From Flavobacterium panacagri (GTDB taxonomy: Bacteria > Bacteroidota > Bacteroidia > Flavobacteriales > Flavobacteriaceae), in NCBI RefSeq assembly GCF_030378165.1, contig NZ_CP119766.1, positions 4,402,001 to 4,466,000 on the forward strand: a stretch of DNA of 64,000 nt, given 5' to 3'. The notes under the pieces are model-generated. The model did not search any database and was not told the DNA's origin. It saw nothing but the letters and a program-made list of their open reading frames with translations. Positions 17,573 to 26,330 of this stretch are shown piece by piece (positions within the stretch are counted from its first letter, which is position 1; each line of letters starts with the position of its first letter). A program made the translations under genes and the position numbers.

Positions 17573-20440
17573 ATGCAACTAAAAAAACTTAAAATTCAGT
17601 GGATTACAGCCCTGACCATTTTTATTTCACTAAACAGTACAGCGCAGCAGACTGACAAAATTTATCTTTCAGGAAAAGATTTTGAACATCCTGTACAATG
17701 GGATTTTTACTGCACCGATGGCAATAACAGCAAAAAATGGTCAAAAATAAATGTTCCTTCTCAGTGGGAATTAGAAGGTTTTGGGGAATATACCTACGGT
17801 CGCTGGTATAAAGAACTAAATCAAAAAGAACCAAGCAAAGAAGAAGGTTTATACAAATACGAATTTGAAGTTCCAGCGTCTTATAAGGACAAGGAAGTGA
17901 AGATTGTTTTTGGCGGTGCAATGACTGACACTGAGGTAAAAGTAAACGGAAAGCTAGCAGGCGCTATTCATCAAGGCGGTTTTTATGAGTTTAAATATGA
18001 TATTTCATCGTTAGTAACTTATGGTGCTAAAAATATTCTGGAAGTCCATGTCTGGAAACACTCTGCTAACAAATCGGTTAATGCAGCTGAAAGAAGAGCC
18101 GACTGGTGGTTGTTTGGAGGTATTTATCGTCCCGTTTGGCTGGAAGTTTCTCCAAAAACAAATATTCAGCATATAGCCGTAAATCCAAAAATGGATGGGA
18201 GTATCACAGTTGATTTGGATTTAAAAAATATTGCAAAAAATACCACTTTAGAAGTCTCGCTAAAAGGTTTAAACGGAGAAAGTCTGGAAGCTTTTTCTTT
18301 TCCGCTTAAAGCGAAAACTACTAAAGAAAGGATTTCGGCACAATGGAAAAATATCAAACCTTGGAATCCAGAAAGTCCTAATTTGTACGAGTTGCAATTG
18401 GTTTTAAAACAAAACGGAAATAGTATTCATGAATACAATAAAAAAATAGGCTTCAGAACTCTGGAGTTTAAAAAACAGGACGGGATTTATGTAAACGGAA
18501 CTAAAATTGTCATGAAGGGAATTAACCGTCATTCTTTTTGGCCAGAAGGAGGACGAAGCACCAGCAAAAGAATCAGCGAACTGGACGGAAAAATAATCAA
18601 AGACATGAACATGAATGCTGTACGAGGGCATTATCCTCCAGACGAACACTTTCTGGAAGTTTGTGATTCTCTTGGAATTTTTGTTTTAAATGAACTGGCA
18701 GGCTGGCAAAACTCATACGATACTGAAACGGGAACGAAATTGGTCGGCGAAATGGTAACACGTGACGTCAATCATCCATCTGTAATTATCTGGGACAATG
18801 GAAATGAAGGAGGATGGAATTATGAAGTTGATAAGGTTTTTGCTGAAAAAGACCCGCAGAAACGAATTGTGATTCATCCCTGGGCTGATTTTAATGGCTG
18901 GGATACGCATCATTATCCAACTTACTTAACCGGAATGCATCGTTTTAATGCGGGCGAAAATGTGTTTTTCCCAACCGAATTCATGCACGGAACTTATGAT
19001 AACGGTCACGGCGCCGCATTGGAAGATTTCTGGAACCGCTATAAAGAAAGTCCGCTTTTTGCTGGAGGCTTTATGTGGGCAATGCTAGACGAAGCCGTAA
19101 AACGCTCAGATTGGACTGGAGATGTAAAATTTGATTCGAAAGGTTCTTTAGCTGCCGATGGAATTTTAGGGCCTCATCGCGAAAAAGAAGGTAGTTATTA
19201 TACTGTAAAGGAAGTTTGGGCACCCATCCAGTTTCAGCCAAAACAAGTTACTCCGAACTTTGACGGGTCTTTTCTGATTACAAATGATTATTTATTCAGT
19301 AATCTGAACTCGTGCAGAATGGAATTTAAAGTACTAAAATCTGATGCAGACGTTTTATACAGCAACAAAAATGCACAAGTAATAAGTTCTGGCAAAATTC
19401 AAATTCCAAAAATAAATCCGGGAGAAACACGTAAAATTCAGTTTGCGGTTCCAAACAATTTTGCTGAGGGAGATGTACTTTCTATTACCGCTTATGACCA
19501 GTTCAATAAAGAAATTTACACTTGGACATGGCCAATTCATAAAGCACTTTTTTATGCAAATAAGTTTTTAGCCGTTCAAAATACAAAAGCAAAAGCATCG
19601 GCAATTAAAACGGCAACCGAAGTTACTTTAAAAGGAAATAATGTTACCGTTGTTCTCAATGCTGCTAATGGAGAAATTACTTCTGTTAAAAATGGAATTT
19701 CAACTATTCCATTAACAAATGGCCCGCGTCCTATCGGAATGAAAGCGAAACTAAAAGACATTCAAGTTTCACAAGAGGGCGATAAAGCAGTTTGTTTGGT
19801 TTCCTATGTTGGTGGAATTTCAAGTATAAAATGGACAATGGAAGCTGACGGAAGATTTAAAATGGAAATGATTGTCCTAAAAAACGAAAAAGCACCAAGC
19901 GGTTTTGATGGTTTTGACGGAGCGTTTTTTGAAGATAAAATCAATTCTTTCGGAATCACTTTCAGTTTTCCTGAAAAGGATGTCACGGGTATGAAATGGT
20001 TTGGAAGGGGGCCATACCGTGTTTGGAAAAATAGAATAAAAGGCACTGCCTACGGAATTTGGGAGAAAGATTATAATACTACAATAACAGGAGAAAGTTT
20101 TGAAAATCTGGTATATCCTGAATTTAAGGGCTATCATGCTAATGTTATTGGAGCAAATTTAAAAGCGGGAACTTCTTCTTTTAAAGTTTTCAGTGAATCT
20201 GATAATCTATTTCTGAGATTATTTACTCCAGATTTGCCTAAAAATGGTTTCCCTGGCAGTTATCCGCAGCCGGCTTTTCCGGAAGGAGATATTTCGTTTA
20301 TGTATGAAATTCCAGCCATGAGAGATTTTAAACCTCTTGAACAGCAAGGGCCTCAAAGTCAGCCTACCAATATCCGCATCAAAAGCGGAGACGAAGGAAT
20401 CAAAATGAACCTATGGTTTGATTTTAGAGATAAAATATAG
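17573..20440 (+). CDS. GH2 beta-galactosidase-type glycosidase
   Basis: A 955-aa secreted enzyme (signal peptide ending NSTAQ) with the five-domain layout of LacZ-type GH2. It has a jelly-roll sugar-binding domain (~60-200), an Ig-like domain (~200-300), a TIM barrel (~300-570), and a C-terminal small-chain-like domain (~700-940, with MKWFGRGPYRVW). The acid/base is E412 in DNGNEGGWN and the nucleophile is E469 in FPTEFMHG. The DNGNEGG wording differs from the GNES/GNEA of classical LacZ, so another beta-sugar (for example glucuronide) is possible. It follows CE12 by 17 bases and is almost certainly co-transcribed. In RG-I loci such enzymes remove beta-galactose side chains; this substrate is inferred. 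Confidence 0.9.
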   Translation: MQLKKLKIQWITALTIFISLNSTAQQTDKIYLSGKDFEHPVQWDFYCTDGNNSKKWSKINVPSQWELEGFGEYTYGRWYKELNQKEPSKEEGLYKYEFEVPASYKDKEVKIVFGGAMTDTEVKVNGKLAGAIHQGGFYEFKYDISSLVTYGAKNILEVHVWKHSANKSVNAAERRADWWLFGGIYRPVWLEVSPKTNIQHIAVNPKMDGSITVDLDLKNIAKNTTLEVSLKGLNGESLEAFSFPLKAKTTKERISAQWKNIKPWNPESPNLYELQLVLKQNGNSIHEYNKKIGFRTLEFKKQDGIYVNGTKIVMKGINRHSFWPEGGRSTSKRISELDGKIIKDMNMNAVRGHYPPDEHFLEVCDSLGIFVLNELAGWQNSYDTETGTKLVGEMVTRDVNHPSVIIWDNGNEGGWNYEVDKVFAEKDPQKRIVIHPWADFNGWDTHHYPTYLTGMHRFNAGENVFFPTEFMHGTYDNGHGAALEDFWNRYKESPLFAGGFMWAMLDEAVKRSDWTGDVKFDSKGSLAADGILGPHREKEGSYYTVKEVWAPIQFQPKQVTPNFDGSFLITNDYLFSNLNSCRMEFKVLKSDADVLYSNKNAQVISSGKIQIPKINPGETRKIQFAVPNNFAEGDVLSITAYDQFNKEIYTWTWPIHKALFYANKFLAVQNTKAKASAIKTATEVTLKGNNVTVVLNAANGEITSVKNGISTIPLTNGPRPIGMKAKLKDIQVSQEGDKAVCLVSYVGGISSIKWTMEADGRFKMEMIVLKNEKAPSGFDGFDGAFFEDKINSFGITFSFPEKDVTGMKWFGRGPYRVWKNRIKGTAYGIWEKDYNTTITGESFENLVYPEFKGYHANVIGANLKAGTSSFKVFSESDNLFLRLFTPDLPKNGFPGSYPQPAFPEGDISFMYEIPAMRDFKPLEQQGPQSQPTNIRIKSGDEGIKMNLWFDFRDKI

Positions 20441-20465
20441 TTTTAAGTTTAAATACTAAAATCTT

Positions 20466-20562
20466 TTAACCGCAAAGAACGCTAAGATTTTTGTCTGTTT
20501 ATATTGAAAGAAAATAAGTTCGCAAAGCTTTGCGCGTAAACCCTTGCGAACTTTGCGGTTAA
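20466..20562. repeat. CGCAAAG-family imperfect inverted repeat
   Basis: TTAACCGCAAAGAACGC near 20466 pairs imperfectly with a right arm at 20543-20562 containing TTGCGAACTTTGCGGTTAA. An inner CGCAAAGCTTTGCG palindrome starts at 20521. It fills the gap between GH2 and the two-domain CE12 gene. It shares its words with the repeats at 9864 and 12160. Confidence 0.65.
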
Positions 20563-20603
20563 GTAAATATGCATAACATTATTCAAAATTTATAATTCAA
20601 AAC

Positions 20604-22112
20604 ATGAAATTATTTAAAATACTTACTGCATTACTTTTGGCTGTATTATTTTTCAATTTTACATCAAAACAAGACAACAGACCTACTCTTTTTATGGTTG
20701 GAGATTCGACTGTAAAAAATGGAAAAGGAGATGGAGCCGGAGGTCTTTGGGGTTGGGGAGATTTCATTGGGCAATATCTCGATACGACAAAAATCAAGAT
20801 TGAAAACCATGCTTTGGGAGGCACCAGCAGCCGTACGTTTCAGGATAAAGGATTGTGGACAGCGGTTTTAAATAAACTAAAAAAAGGAGATTATGTTCTG
20901 ATTCAGTTTGGACACAATGACAATGGCCCTGTAAATGACAGTCTCCGCGCAAGAGGCACCATTAAAGGAATTGGTTCTGAAACCCAAGAAATCGACAATA
21001 TCTTAACCAAAAAACACGAAATTGTACATACTTACGGCTGGTATATTCAGAAGGTAGTTCGTGAAGCGAAATCAAAAGGTGCCATTCCGATTATTTGCTC
21101 TCCAATTCCGCGCAATGACTGGCAGAATGGAAAAGTACCTCGAAATGACACATCATACGGATTATGGGCCAAACAGATTGCGGAAAAGGAAAAGGTAACT
21201 TTTATCAACCTGAACGAAAAAATGGCTCTTGAAATGGAAAAATTTGGCGAAACAAAAGTTACCGGCACTTATTTCTATAAAAAAGACCATACACATACCT
21301 CGGCAAAAGGAGCTGTGTTTTCGGCTTCTGTTATTATTGATGAATTGAAAAACAGTAAAAATTCTCTAAAAAAATACATTTTAGACCATCCAAAAATTGT
21401 ACTTCCTGCCAAGAAAAAAGTCTTTCTGATAGGCGATTCTACTATGGCAAATAACAACAATAATCCTGATGCCGTTGGCTGGGGAGTTCCATTTCCTCAA
21501 TATTGCGATACGACCAGAATTGAAGTTATCAACAAAGCACGTGGCGGCAGAAGCACCAGAACTTTTGATTATGAAGGTTTATGGAATGAAGTCAAAAACC
21601 AGCTGAAATCTGGAAATTTCATCCTGATTCAGTTTGGACATAATGATGCTGGCGATATTGATAAAGAAAAATTCAGAGGTTCTTTGAAAGGAAACGGCGA
21701 AGAAACACAGGAAGTTACCCGTCCAGACGGAACTAAAGAGATTGTTCATACTTTTGGCTGGTATATGGAGAAATTCATTCGCGAAGCCAAAGAAAAAGGT
21801 GCAATTCCGATAGTCTTGAGCCAGACTCCACGTAATGAATGGCCAAATGATAAAGTAGAGCGAAGAACTGATACTTATGGCAATTGGTCGAAAATTGCGG
21901 CAGAAAAACAAGATGTTCTTTATATTGATTTAAATGAAATTGTGGCGCAAAAATATGAGTTACTCGGAAAAGAAAAAGTAAAAGCTTTTTTCCCAAAAGA
22001 CCATACGCATACCGGTTTGGAAGGTGCACAGTTTAATGCACTTACTGTGGCTGAAAGCATTCAAAAATTAAAAAACTGTAATTTGAGGGATTATATTGAA
22101 ATTACTAAATAA
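20604..22112 (+). CDS. Tandem two-domain CE12 rhamnogalacturonan acetylesterase
   Basis: A 502-aa secreted protein made of two complete SGNH/CE12 domains in a row. Domain 1 (~27-260) has S35 in GDSTVKN, QFGHNDNG and D228/H231 in DHTHTS. Domain 2 (~272-500) has S279 in GDSTMANN, QFGHNDAG and D466/H469 in DHTHTG. Both keep the full catalytic set, so both could be active. The domains are clearly homologous (both contain RTF, LIQFGHND, HT(Y/F)GWY and GAIPI) but well diverged, so the duplication is not recent. A normal CE12 enzyme has one such domain. With the CE12 at 16197, the group encodes three deacetylase active sites, perhaps for different acetyl positions on GalA. A 163-bp repeat-containing gap separates it from GH2. 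Confidence 0.92.
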   Translation: MKLFKILTALLLAVLFFNFTSKQDNRPTLFMVGDSTVKNGKGDGAGGLWGWGDFIGQYLDTTKIKIENHALGGTSSRTFQDKGLWTAVLNKLKKGDYVLIQFGHNDNGPVNDSLRARGTIKGIGSETQEIDNILTKKHEIVHTYGWYIQKVVREAKSKGAIPIICSPIPRNDWQNGKVPRNDTSYGLWAKQIAEKEKVTFINLNEKMALEMEKFGETKVTGTYFYKKDHTHTSAKGAVFSASVIIDELKNSKNSLKKYILDHPKIVLPAKKKVFLIGDSTMANNNNNPDAVGWGVPFPQYCDTTRIEVINKARGGRSTRTFDYEGLWNEVKNQLKSGNFILIQFGHNDAGDIDKEKFRGSLKGNGEETQEVTRPDGTKEIVHTFGWYMEKFIREAKEKGAIPIVLSQTPRNEWPNDKVERRTDTYGNWSKIAAEKQDVLYIDLNEIVAQKYELLGKEKVKAFFPKDHTHTGLEGAQFNALTVAESIQKLKNCNLRDYIEITK

Positions 22113-22156
22113 AGCAGTTATGGACTTGAATACTCAAGATTAGAAAACTTATTTTT

Positions 22157-22216
22157 AGCCACAAATTGCACAAATTTCCGCAAATTAATTTGCGAAAATT
22201 TGTGTAATTTGTGGTT
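22157..22216. repeat. 60-bp near-perfect palindrome, copy 1
   Basis: Two adjacent 30-base arms (22157-22186 and 22187-22216) are reverse complements with three mismatches and no loop. Key words are CCACAAATTGCACAAATT and TTTGTGTAATTTGTGG. It lies between the convergent CE12 and GH115 genes and could work as a bidirectional terminator. A close relative occurs at 61874-61933. Confidence 0.8.
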
Positions 22217-22289
22217 ATATTTTTTTTTATAAGCTAAAGCGAAACATAAAAAACAAGTAGTTTCAAACTACTTTTTAGGCCAATCAATT

Positions 22290-24734
22290 TTATCTCAACG
22301 GAATTTCATAAGTTCCTCCTTCGGCAGCTAAGTAAACTGCTAATTGGTCGAGTACAATTCCAGTTTGATTGACTTCAATCATAACGATATGCTTTCCTTT
22401 TGAAAGATTTGAGGCTGGAATTTTTACAATTGCACTGTTTCTAAGCACATTTTCTTTCCAGGTTTTATCCCGGTCTTTGGTATTTATTTTAAAGAATTCC
22501 GTGCCTTTTCCGTCTACTTGAATTCCGATTTCATGGTCAAAATTATTGGAATGTGTTGGAAGCAGACGTACTTCAATTTCATAATCGCCTGATTTTCCAA
22601 TTTCAAATTCATAAGAAACAGACGGTTTTTCATTTTTAAAATAACGCTGCGTAAACGGAAATAAAGTCACTGCATTATTACTATATCCTAAACCTTGAAT
22701 TGTTTTCCATTGATAATTTTCTGTGTCATTTTTAGAAATAAATTGATTTGCTTGAATGTAAATTCTATCTGTTGTTTTTACTGACTTTTCCATAGGATTT
22801 TCAGTCTTTTTAACTGCTTCAAAAACGGGCAGTTTTCTTGGTTGCATTGACATCATATAATTCCACTTACCATTGCTTACTTTTTCATTATAAAAACTGG
22901 TCAATTCCTGAATTTTCTCAAAAGCCTGAGTGGCCAAAGTATTATACTTTTCTTTTTGAGTTACATCTGAAACCGTAGCTGCTAAATTCCAATACAAAAA
23001 TTTGTAATTCATATAAGCAGCACCTTTAACAGGATAAACCATCAATTGAAACCATGCGTCTTTTCTTTCTTCGGGAATAAGCTTTTCCAGTTCGTCTATT
23101 TTTTGGACTAGATTTTCATAAGCTTTTATTCGGTTTAAGGATTCTTCTTCAGAAAAATCAGAAAATTTAACAGGAGTTGTTGGCTCCGTCTGGCTCCATC
23201 CCATATATTCAGGCTTTCTGAGCATTGCCAAACGGTAATATTCTTTCATAATCAATGCCGACTCTTGACTTACTGCAGCAGAAAATTCTCTTGCCGTCCA
23301 GTTTTTCAGATATTCATCAATTCCATCCGATTTGATGCTATTGATATTCCATGCCAAATCTAGAAAAAATTCGGTATCGTATTCTGCTGGCTTGATGTCT
23401 CCAACATTGACTATCCACATTTTTTTTGCTCCATTTTGATAGGCTTTTGTCATTTCGTACCAAATCAAACCCGGCTGTGTGGTGCTCAGCCAAAGATAAT
23501 CATGAGGACGTCCCCAATAACTAATGTGATAATACACGCCACTTCCTCCTGTTCGCTTTTGTTCTTCTAGACTGCTCAAACGACGAATGTAACCATAATT
23601 ATCATCGGGCCAAACAAGCGTTATATCGTCTGGAACTTTGAGTCCGTTATCATATAATTCCAGTACTTCCTTATATGGAACAAAAGCCTGTGGAATGGCT
23701 GAAAGCGGTTTTTTAAAAGTGTTTGAAAGCATCTCACGCTGGTTTAAAATAATCTTTTCCACCATTGCAATCGATTCCTTTAAATCTTTTGCGCCTTCCA
23801 TTTTACTGTCATGAACACCACGCATTCCTAAGGTCATAATTGTTTCATTTTGAGCCGATTTTAATTCATCCAATCGCTCCTGCCAATATTTATCGACCTG
23901 AGATTTATTCGTAAAATAGTTGTAATCGCCATAAATTTTCGGTTTCCATTCGTCAACATTGTTTCTCAGCATCGGTTCGGCATGAGAAGAACCAATCACA
24001 ATTCGATATTGCTGTGCCATTTCCTTATTCCCTGAAAGGGTAAAAAAACCTCTTGTAGACGGATGCATAGCAGGCCAAATTGTATTCGCTTTTAGACGCA
24101 GGAGTAACTGAAAAATTTTCTCATAGGTTTTAGGGCCGATATCTCCTGTTTCTGGCTCAAAAGTTTTAGCTGCCCAAGGTTGTAATCCCCAGTCTTCGTC
24201 ATTTAGAAAAATACCTCGATATTGTACAGATGGAGCTTCAACAATTCCTTTTGATGGAAGATACAACGAAAGATTTTCTTTTTTTAACGGATGAACATCT
24301 GCCCACCATTTCCACGGAGAAATTCCGAGACGTTCGGCAATTTCAAAAACTGCATAAACAGTTCCTCTAACATCTGAACCAACAATCAGAAGATTATCTT
24401 TTTCTTTTTTAATTGAAAATTTTTCCCACTGATTTCCTAATTCTTTTTGATTGTTTTTGGATTGAAATAATTTCGAAGAAACCTGACCAACATAAATTCC
24501 TTTTTTTGAAATAGCATTTACAGTAACAATTTCGGGACGTTTTCCTGTTATTTCCTTAATATCATCTGCCAGTTCATTAACTGCCCAAACAATTAGTGAA
24601 TCGGTATTTTTATCAATGAAAATATTTATCGCATGATTGGAATTTGCAATTAAAAACTCAGTCGCATTTTTATTTTGAGAAAAGACATTTATAGATAAAA
24701 TTGAGAAAATTAATAGCAGTATTTTTTTCATCAT
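22290..24734 (-). CDS. GH115 alpha-glucuronidase
   Basis: The start at 24734 (MMKKILLLIF) is chosen over an in-frame ATG at 24773 because it begins a clean signal peptide ending NVFSQ; the protein is then 814 aa. The sequence matches GH115: VRGTVYAVFEIAERLGISPW and WKWWADVHPL, then RGIFLNDEDWGLQPW, LKANTIWPAMHPS and VWPDDNYGYIRR. The family removes alpha-1,2-linked (4-O-methyl-)glucuronic acid, best known from xylan. The C-terminal ~150 residues are a beta-sandwich (GKSGDYEIEVRLLP) typical of the family's last domain. No xylanase is visible in this window, so here it more likely acts on glucuronic acid on galactan/arabinogalactan side chains of pectin. It is last in the minus-strand group, after a 240-bp gap with hairpins. 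Confidence 0.92.
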   Translation of the reverse strand: MMKKILLLIFSILSINVFSQNKNATEFLIANSNHAINIFIDKNTDSLIVWAVNELADDIKEITGKRPEIVTVNAISKKGIYVGQVSSKLFQSKNNQKELGNQWEKFSIKKEKDNLLIVGSDVRGTVYAVFEIAERLGISPWKWWADVHPLKKENLSLYLPSKGIVEAPSVQYRGIFLNDEDWGLQPWAAKTFEPETGDIGPKTYEKIFQLLLRLKANTIWPAMHPSTRGFFTLSGNKEMAQQYRIVIGSSHAEPMLRNNVDEWKPKIYGDYNYFTNKSQVDKYWQERLDELKSAQNETIMTLGMRGVHDSKMEGAKDLKESIAMVEKIILNQREMLSNTFKKPLSAIPQAFVPYKEVLELYDNGLKVPDDITLVWPDDNYGYIRRLSSLEEQKRTGGSGVYYHISYWGRPHDYLWLSTTQPGLIWYEMTKAYQNGAKKMWIVNVGDIKPAEYDTEFFLDLAWNINSIKSDGIDEYLKNWTAREFSAAVSQESALIMKEYYRLAMLRKPEYMGWSQTEPTTPVKFSDFSEEESLNRIKAYENLVQKIDELEKLIPEERKDAWFQLMVYPVKGAAYMNYKFLYWNLAATVSDVTQKEKYNTLATQAFEKIQELTSFYNEKVSNGKWNYMMSMQPRKLPVFEAVKKTENPMEKSVKTTDRIYIQANQFISKNDTENYQWKTIQGLGYSNNAVTLFPFTQRYFKNEKPSVSYEFEIGKSGDYEIEVRLLPTHSNNFDHEIGIQVDGKGTEFFKINTKDRDKTWKENVLRNSAIVKIPASNLSKGKHIVMIEVNQTGIVLDQLAVYLAAEGGTYEIPLR

Positions 24735-24799
24735 TATTGTTGTTGTTTTTGCCACGAAGGTACTAAGGCGCAAAGTTATTTTTTAGGAAACTCATTATT

Positions 24800-24974
24800 T
24801 GGCTAAAGCCATTCTGGCATTGCATGTTCAATACCTCCAGCTAAAGCTGGAGGCAACTCAATTTAATTTTTAAAGATTTAGGTTTAAATCTTGTAAAATC
24901 GAACCTTATCTCTCACACTTTAGATTTCTTCAATTTTAAACCTTAGTATCTTAGAGGCTTAGCATCTTAAAACC
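24800..24974. repeat. GC-rich hairpin and CTTAG-type repeats before GH115
   Basis: CCTCCAGCTAAAGCTGGAGG at 24834-24853 is a strong hairpin. GGCTAAAGCC at 24801-24810 is a second small palindrome just before it. Near 24940-24975 the words CTTAGTATCTTAGAGGCTTAG recur in loose tandem, resembling the CTTAGAGTCTAAGAATCTC string at 9962-9996. The block separates GH28 from GH115 and probably weakens read-through. Confidence 0.6.
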
Positions 24975-26303
24975 TTAATTCACAAGTTCCTTATTCAAAT
25001 AAACATTTTTGAAAGTCACACCATTTATCAAACTCTTATCAATATTTGTTTTTACTGATTCTATATTCAGATTTTCGAAAGTAAAATTAGACAAGCGAAC
25101 ATTTGGATCATTTTCTACTCCGTAAAAAGTATCGCATTTCAATTCGATGTTTTTCATAGTTACATTATCGCCGTACGAAAGCGGAATATCTGGGCGTCCT
25201 TTCAAATCAAAGAATTGTTTCCAGGCAAAAACTGCCAATCCCGTTTTTGCTTCTCCTTTAATATCTTCAACTCTGATATATTCGTAACGTTGCGGTGTGT
25301 CAGGTCTCATTTTCAGCCACAATAATCTTGAAGCGCCGTCAATTTTACAATTTCGCATAACTATATTTCTATTGTGTATCGCTTCACTTCCGTTGGTCAA
25401 AGCGGAATGGCAGAAACCGAAATTACAGTCTTCAATAATAATATTCTTGTTTGCTCCATTGTTTGGATCTTGGTCTGCATAAGGGCCTTTTCCGCCTTTA
25501 AGCGCAACAGCATCATCATTAACCGACATATAACAACCTTTTACTAAAACATTGGTGCAGATATCTACATCAATTGCATCGGTACTTGGTGCCTTGTCTT
25601 TAAGATGCGGAGAAAAAATATACAAATCGAGCAGTTTAACACTATTACATTTGTAAAAGTGATTCGTCCAAAAACCAGAATTAATTAATTTCACATCCTG
25701 AAACTGCACATTATTTGAATTCCATACAAATACTAATCTAGGTCTCGAAACTTCCAGATTGGTGCATTTTGGATTTTCTTTACGACGCGCCCAAAAAGCA
25801 TCCCAGTATTTTTTGCCATTTCCGTTAATCGTTCCTTTTCCAGAAATTGAAAAATTATCTACTCCGTAAGCATTGACTACAGCCGGGAAATAATCTAGAT
25901 TCTGTCCTTCCATTCTGGAAGCCATAATCGGAAAATCAGCTATATTATCAGAGCCTTTCAATACACCGCCTTCGCTAACATACAGCTTAGTTTTAGGTTT
26001 AAAAAACAAAGCGCCACTCAAGAAAACACCTTTTGGAATTACAATTACACCACCACCGTTTGCTGCTGCTTTGTCAATTACCTTCTGAATGGCAACTGTT
26101 TGTATTTTAGTGCTGTCAGTTCCCACTCCATGGTCTGTAATTTTATATTGCTTACCTAGACTTTTAAGCTCCAGTTTGGTATAATCCTTAAACCATGGCG
26201 TGATTTCGCTTCCATCGGGAAATTTATCATTGCTGTATTTTTGTGAAGATGCATTTTGAACAATCCCTAAAATGCAAAAAACTAAAGTGAAAAACTTTTT
26301 CAT
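24975..26303 (-). CDS. GH28 polygalacturonase-family hydrolase
   Basis: A 442-aa secreted parallel beta-helix (signal peptide around residue 20, ASSQ). GH28 catalytic acids are present with correct spacing: D242 in PSTDAIDVD, then D263 and D264 in VNDDAVALKGG. A His in GFCHSALTNGSE replaces the GHG histidine, and LWLKMRP provides the lysine. The STD variant of the NTD motif and the ALKGGKGPYADQDP loop set it apart from the GH28 at 6550, so the two probably act on different linkages. It lies 27 bases after the GH43 gene. Expected to hydrolyse GalA-Rha or GalA-GalA bonds in oligosaccharides. Confidence 0.92.
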   Translation of the reverse strand: MKKFFTLVFCILGIVQNASSQKYSNDKFPDGSEITPWFKDYTKLELKSLGKQYKITDHGVGTDSTKIQTVAIQKVIDKAAANGGGVIVIPKGVFLSGALFFKPKTKLYVSEGGVLKGSDNIADFPIMASRMEGQNLDYFPAVVNAYGVDNFSISGKGTINGNGKKYWDAFWARRKENPKCTNLEVSRPRLVFVWNSNNVQFQDVKLINSGFWTNHFYKCNSVKLLDLYIFSPHLKDKAPSTDAIDVDICTNVLVKGCYMSVNDDAVALKGGKGPYADQDPNNGANKNIIIEDCNFGFCHSALTNGSEAIHNRNIVMRNCKIDGASRLLWLKMRPDTPQRYEYIRVEDIKGEAKTGLAVFAWKQFFDLKGRPDIPLSYGDNVTMKNIELKCDTFYGVENDPNVRLSNFTFENLNIESVKTNIDKSLINGVTFKNVYLNKELVN

Positions 26304-26330
26304 TATGCTTTATTTTATTTTTTTGTTTTA

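Noticed and set aside
9864..20562. CGCAAAG repeats as a CRISPR array
   Set aside because: They are inverted, not regularly spaced direct repeats, have no unique spacers, and no cas genes are nearby.
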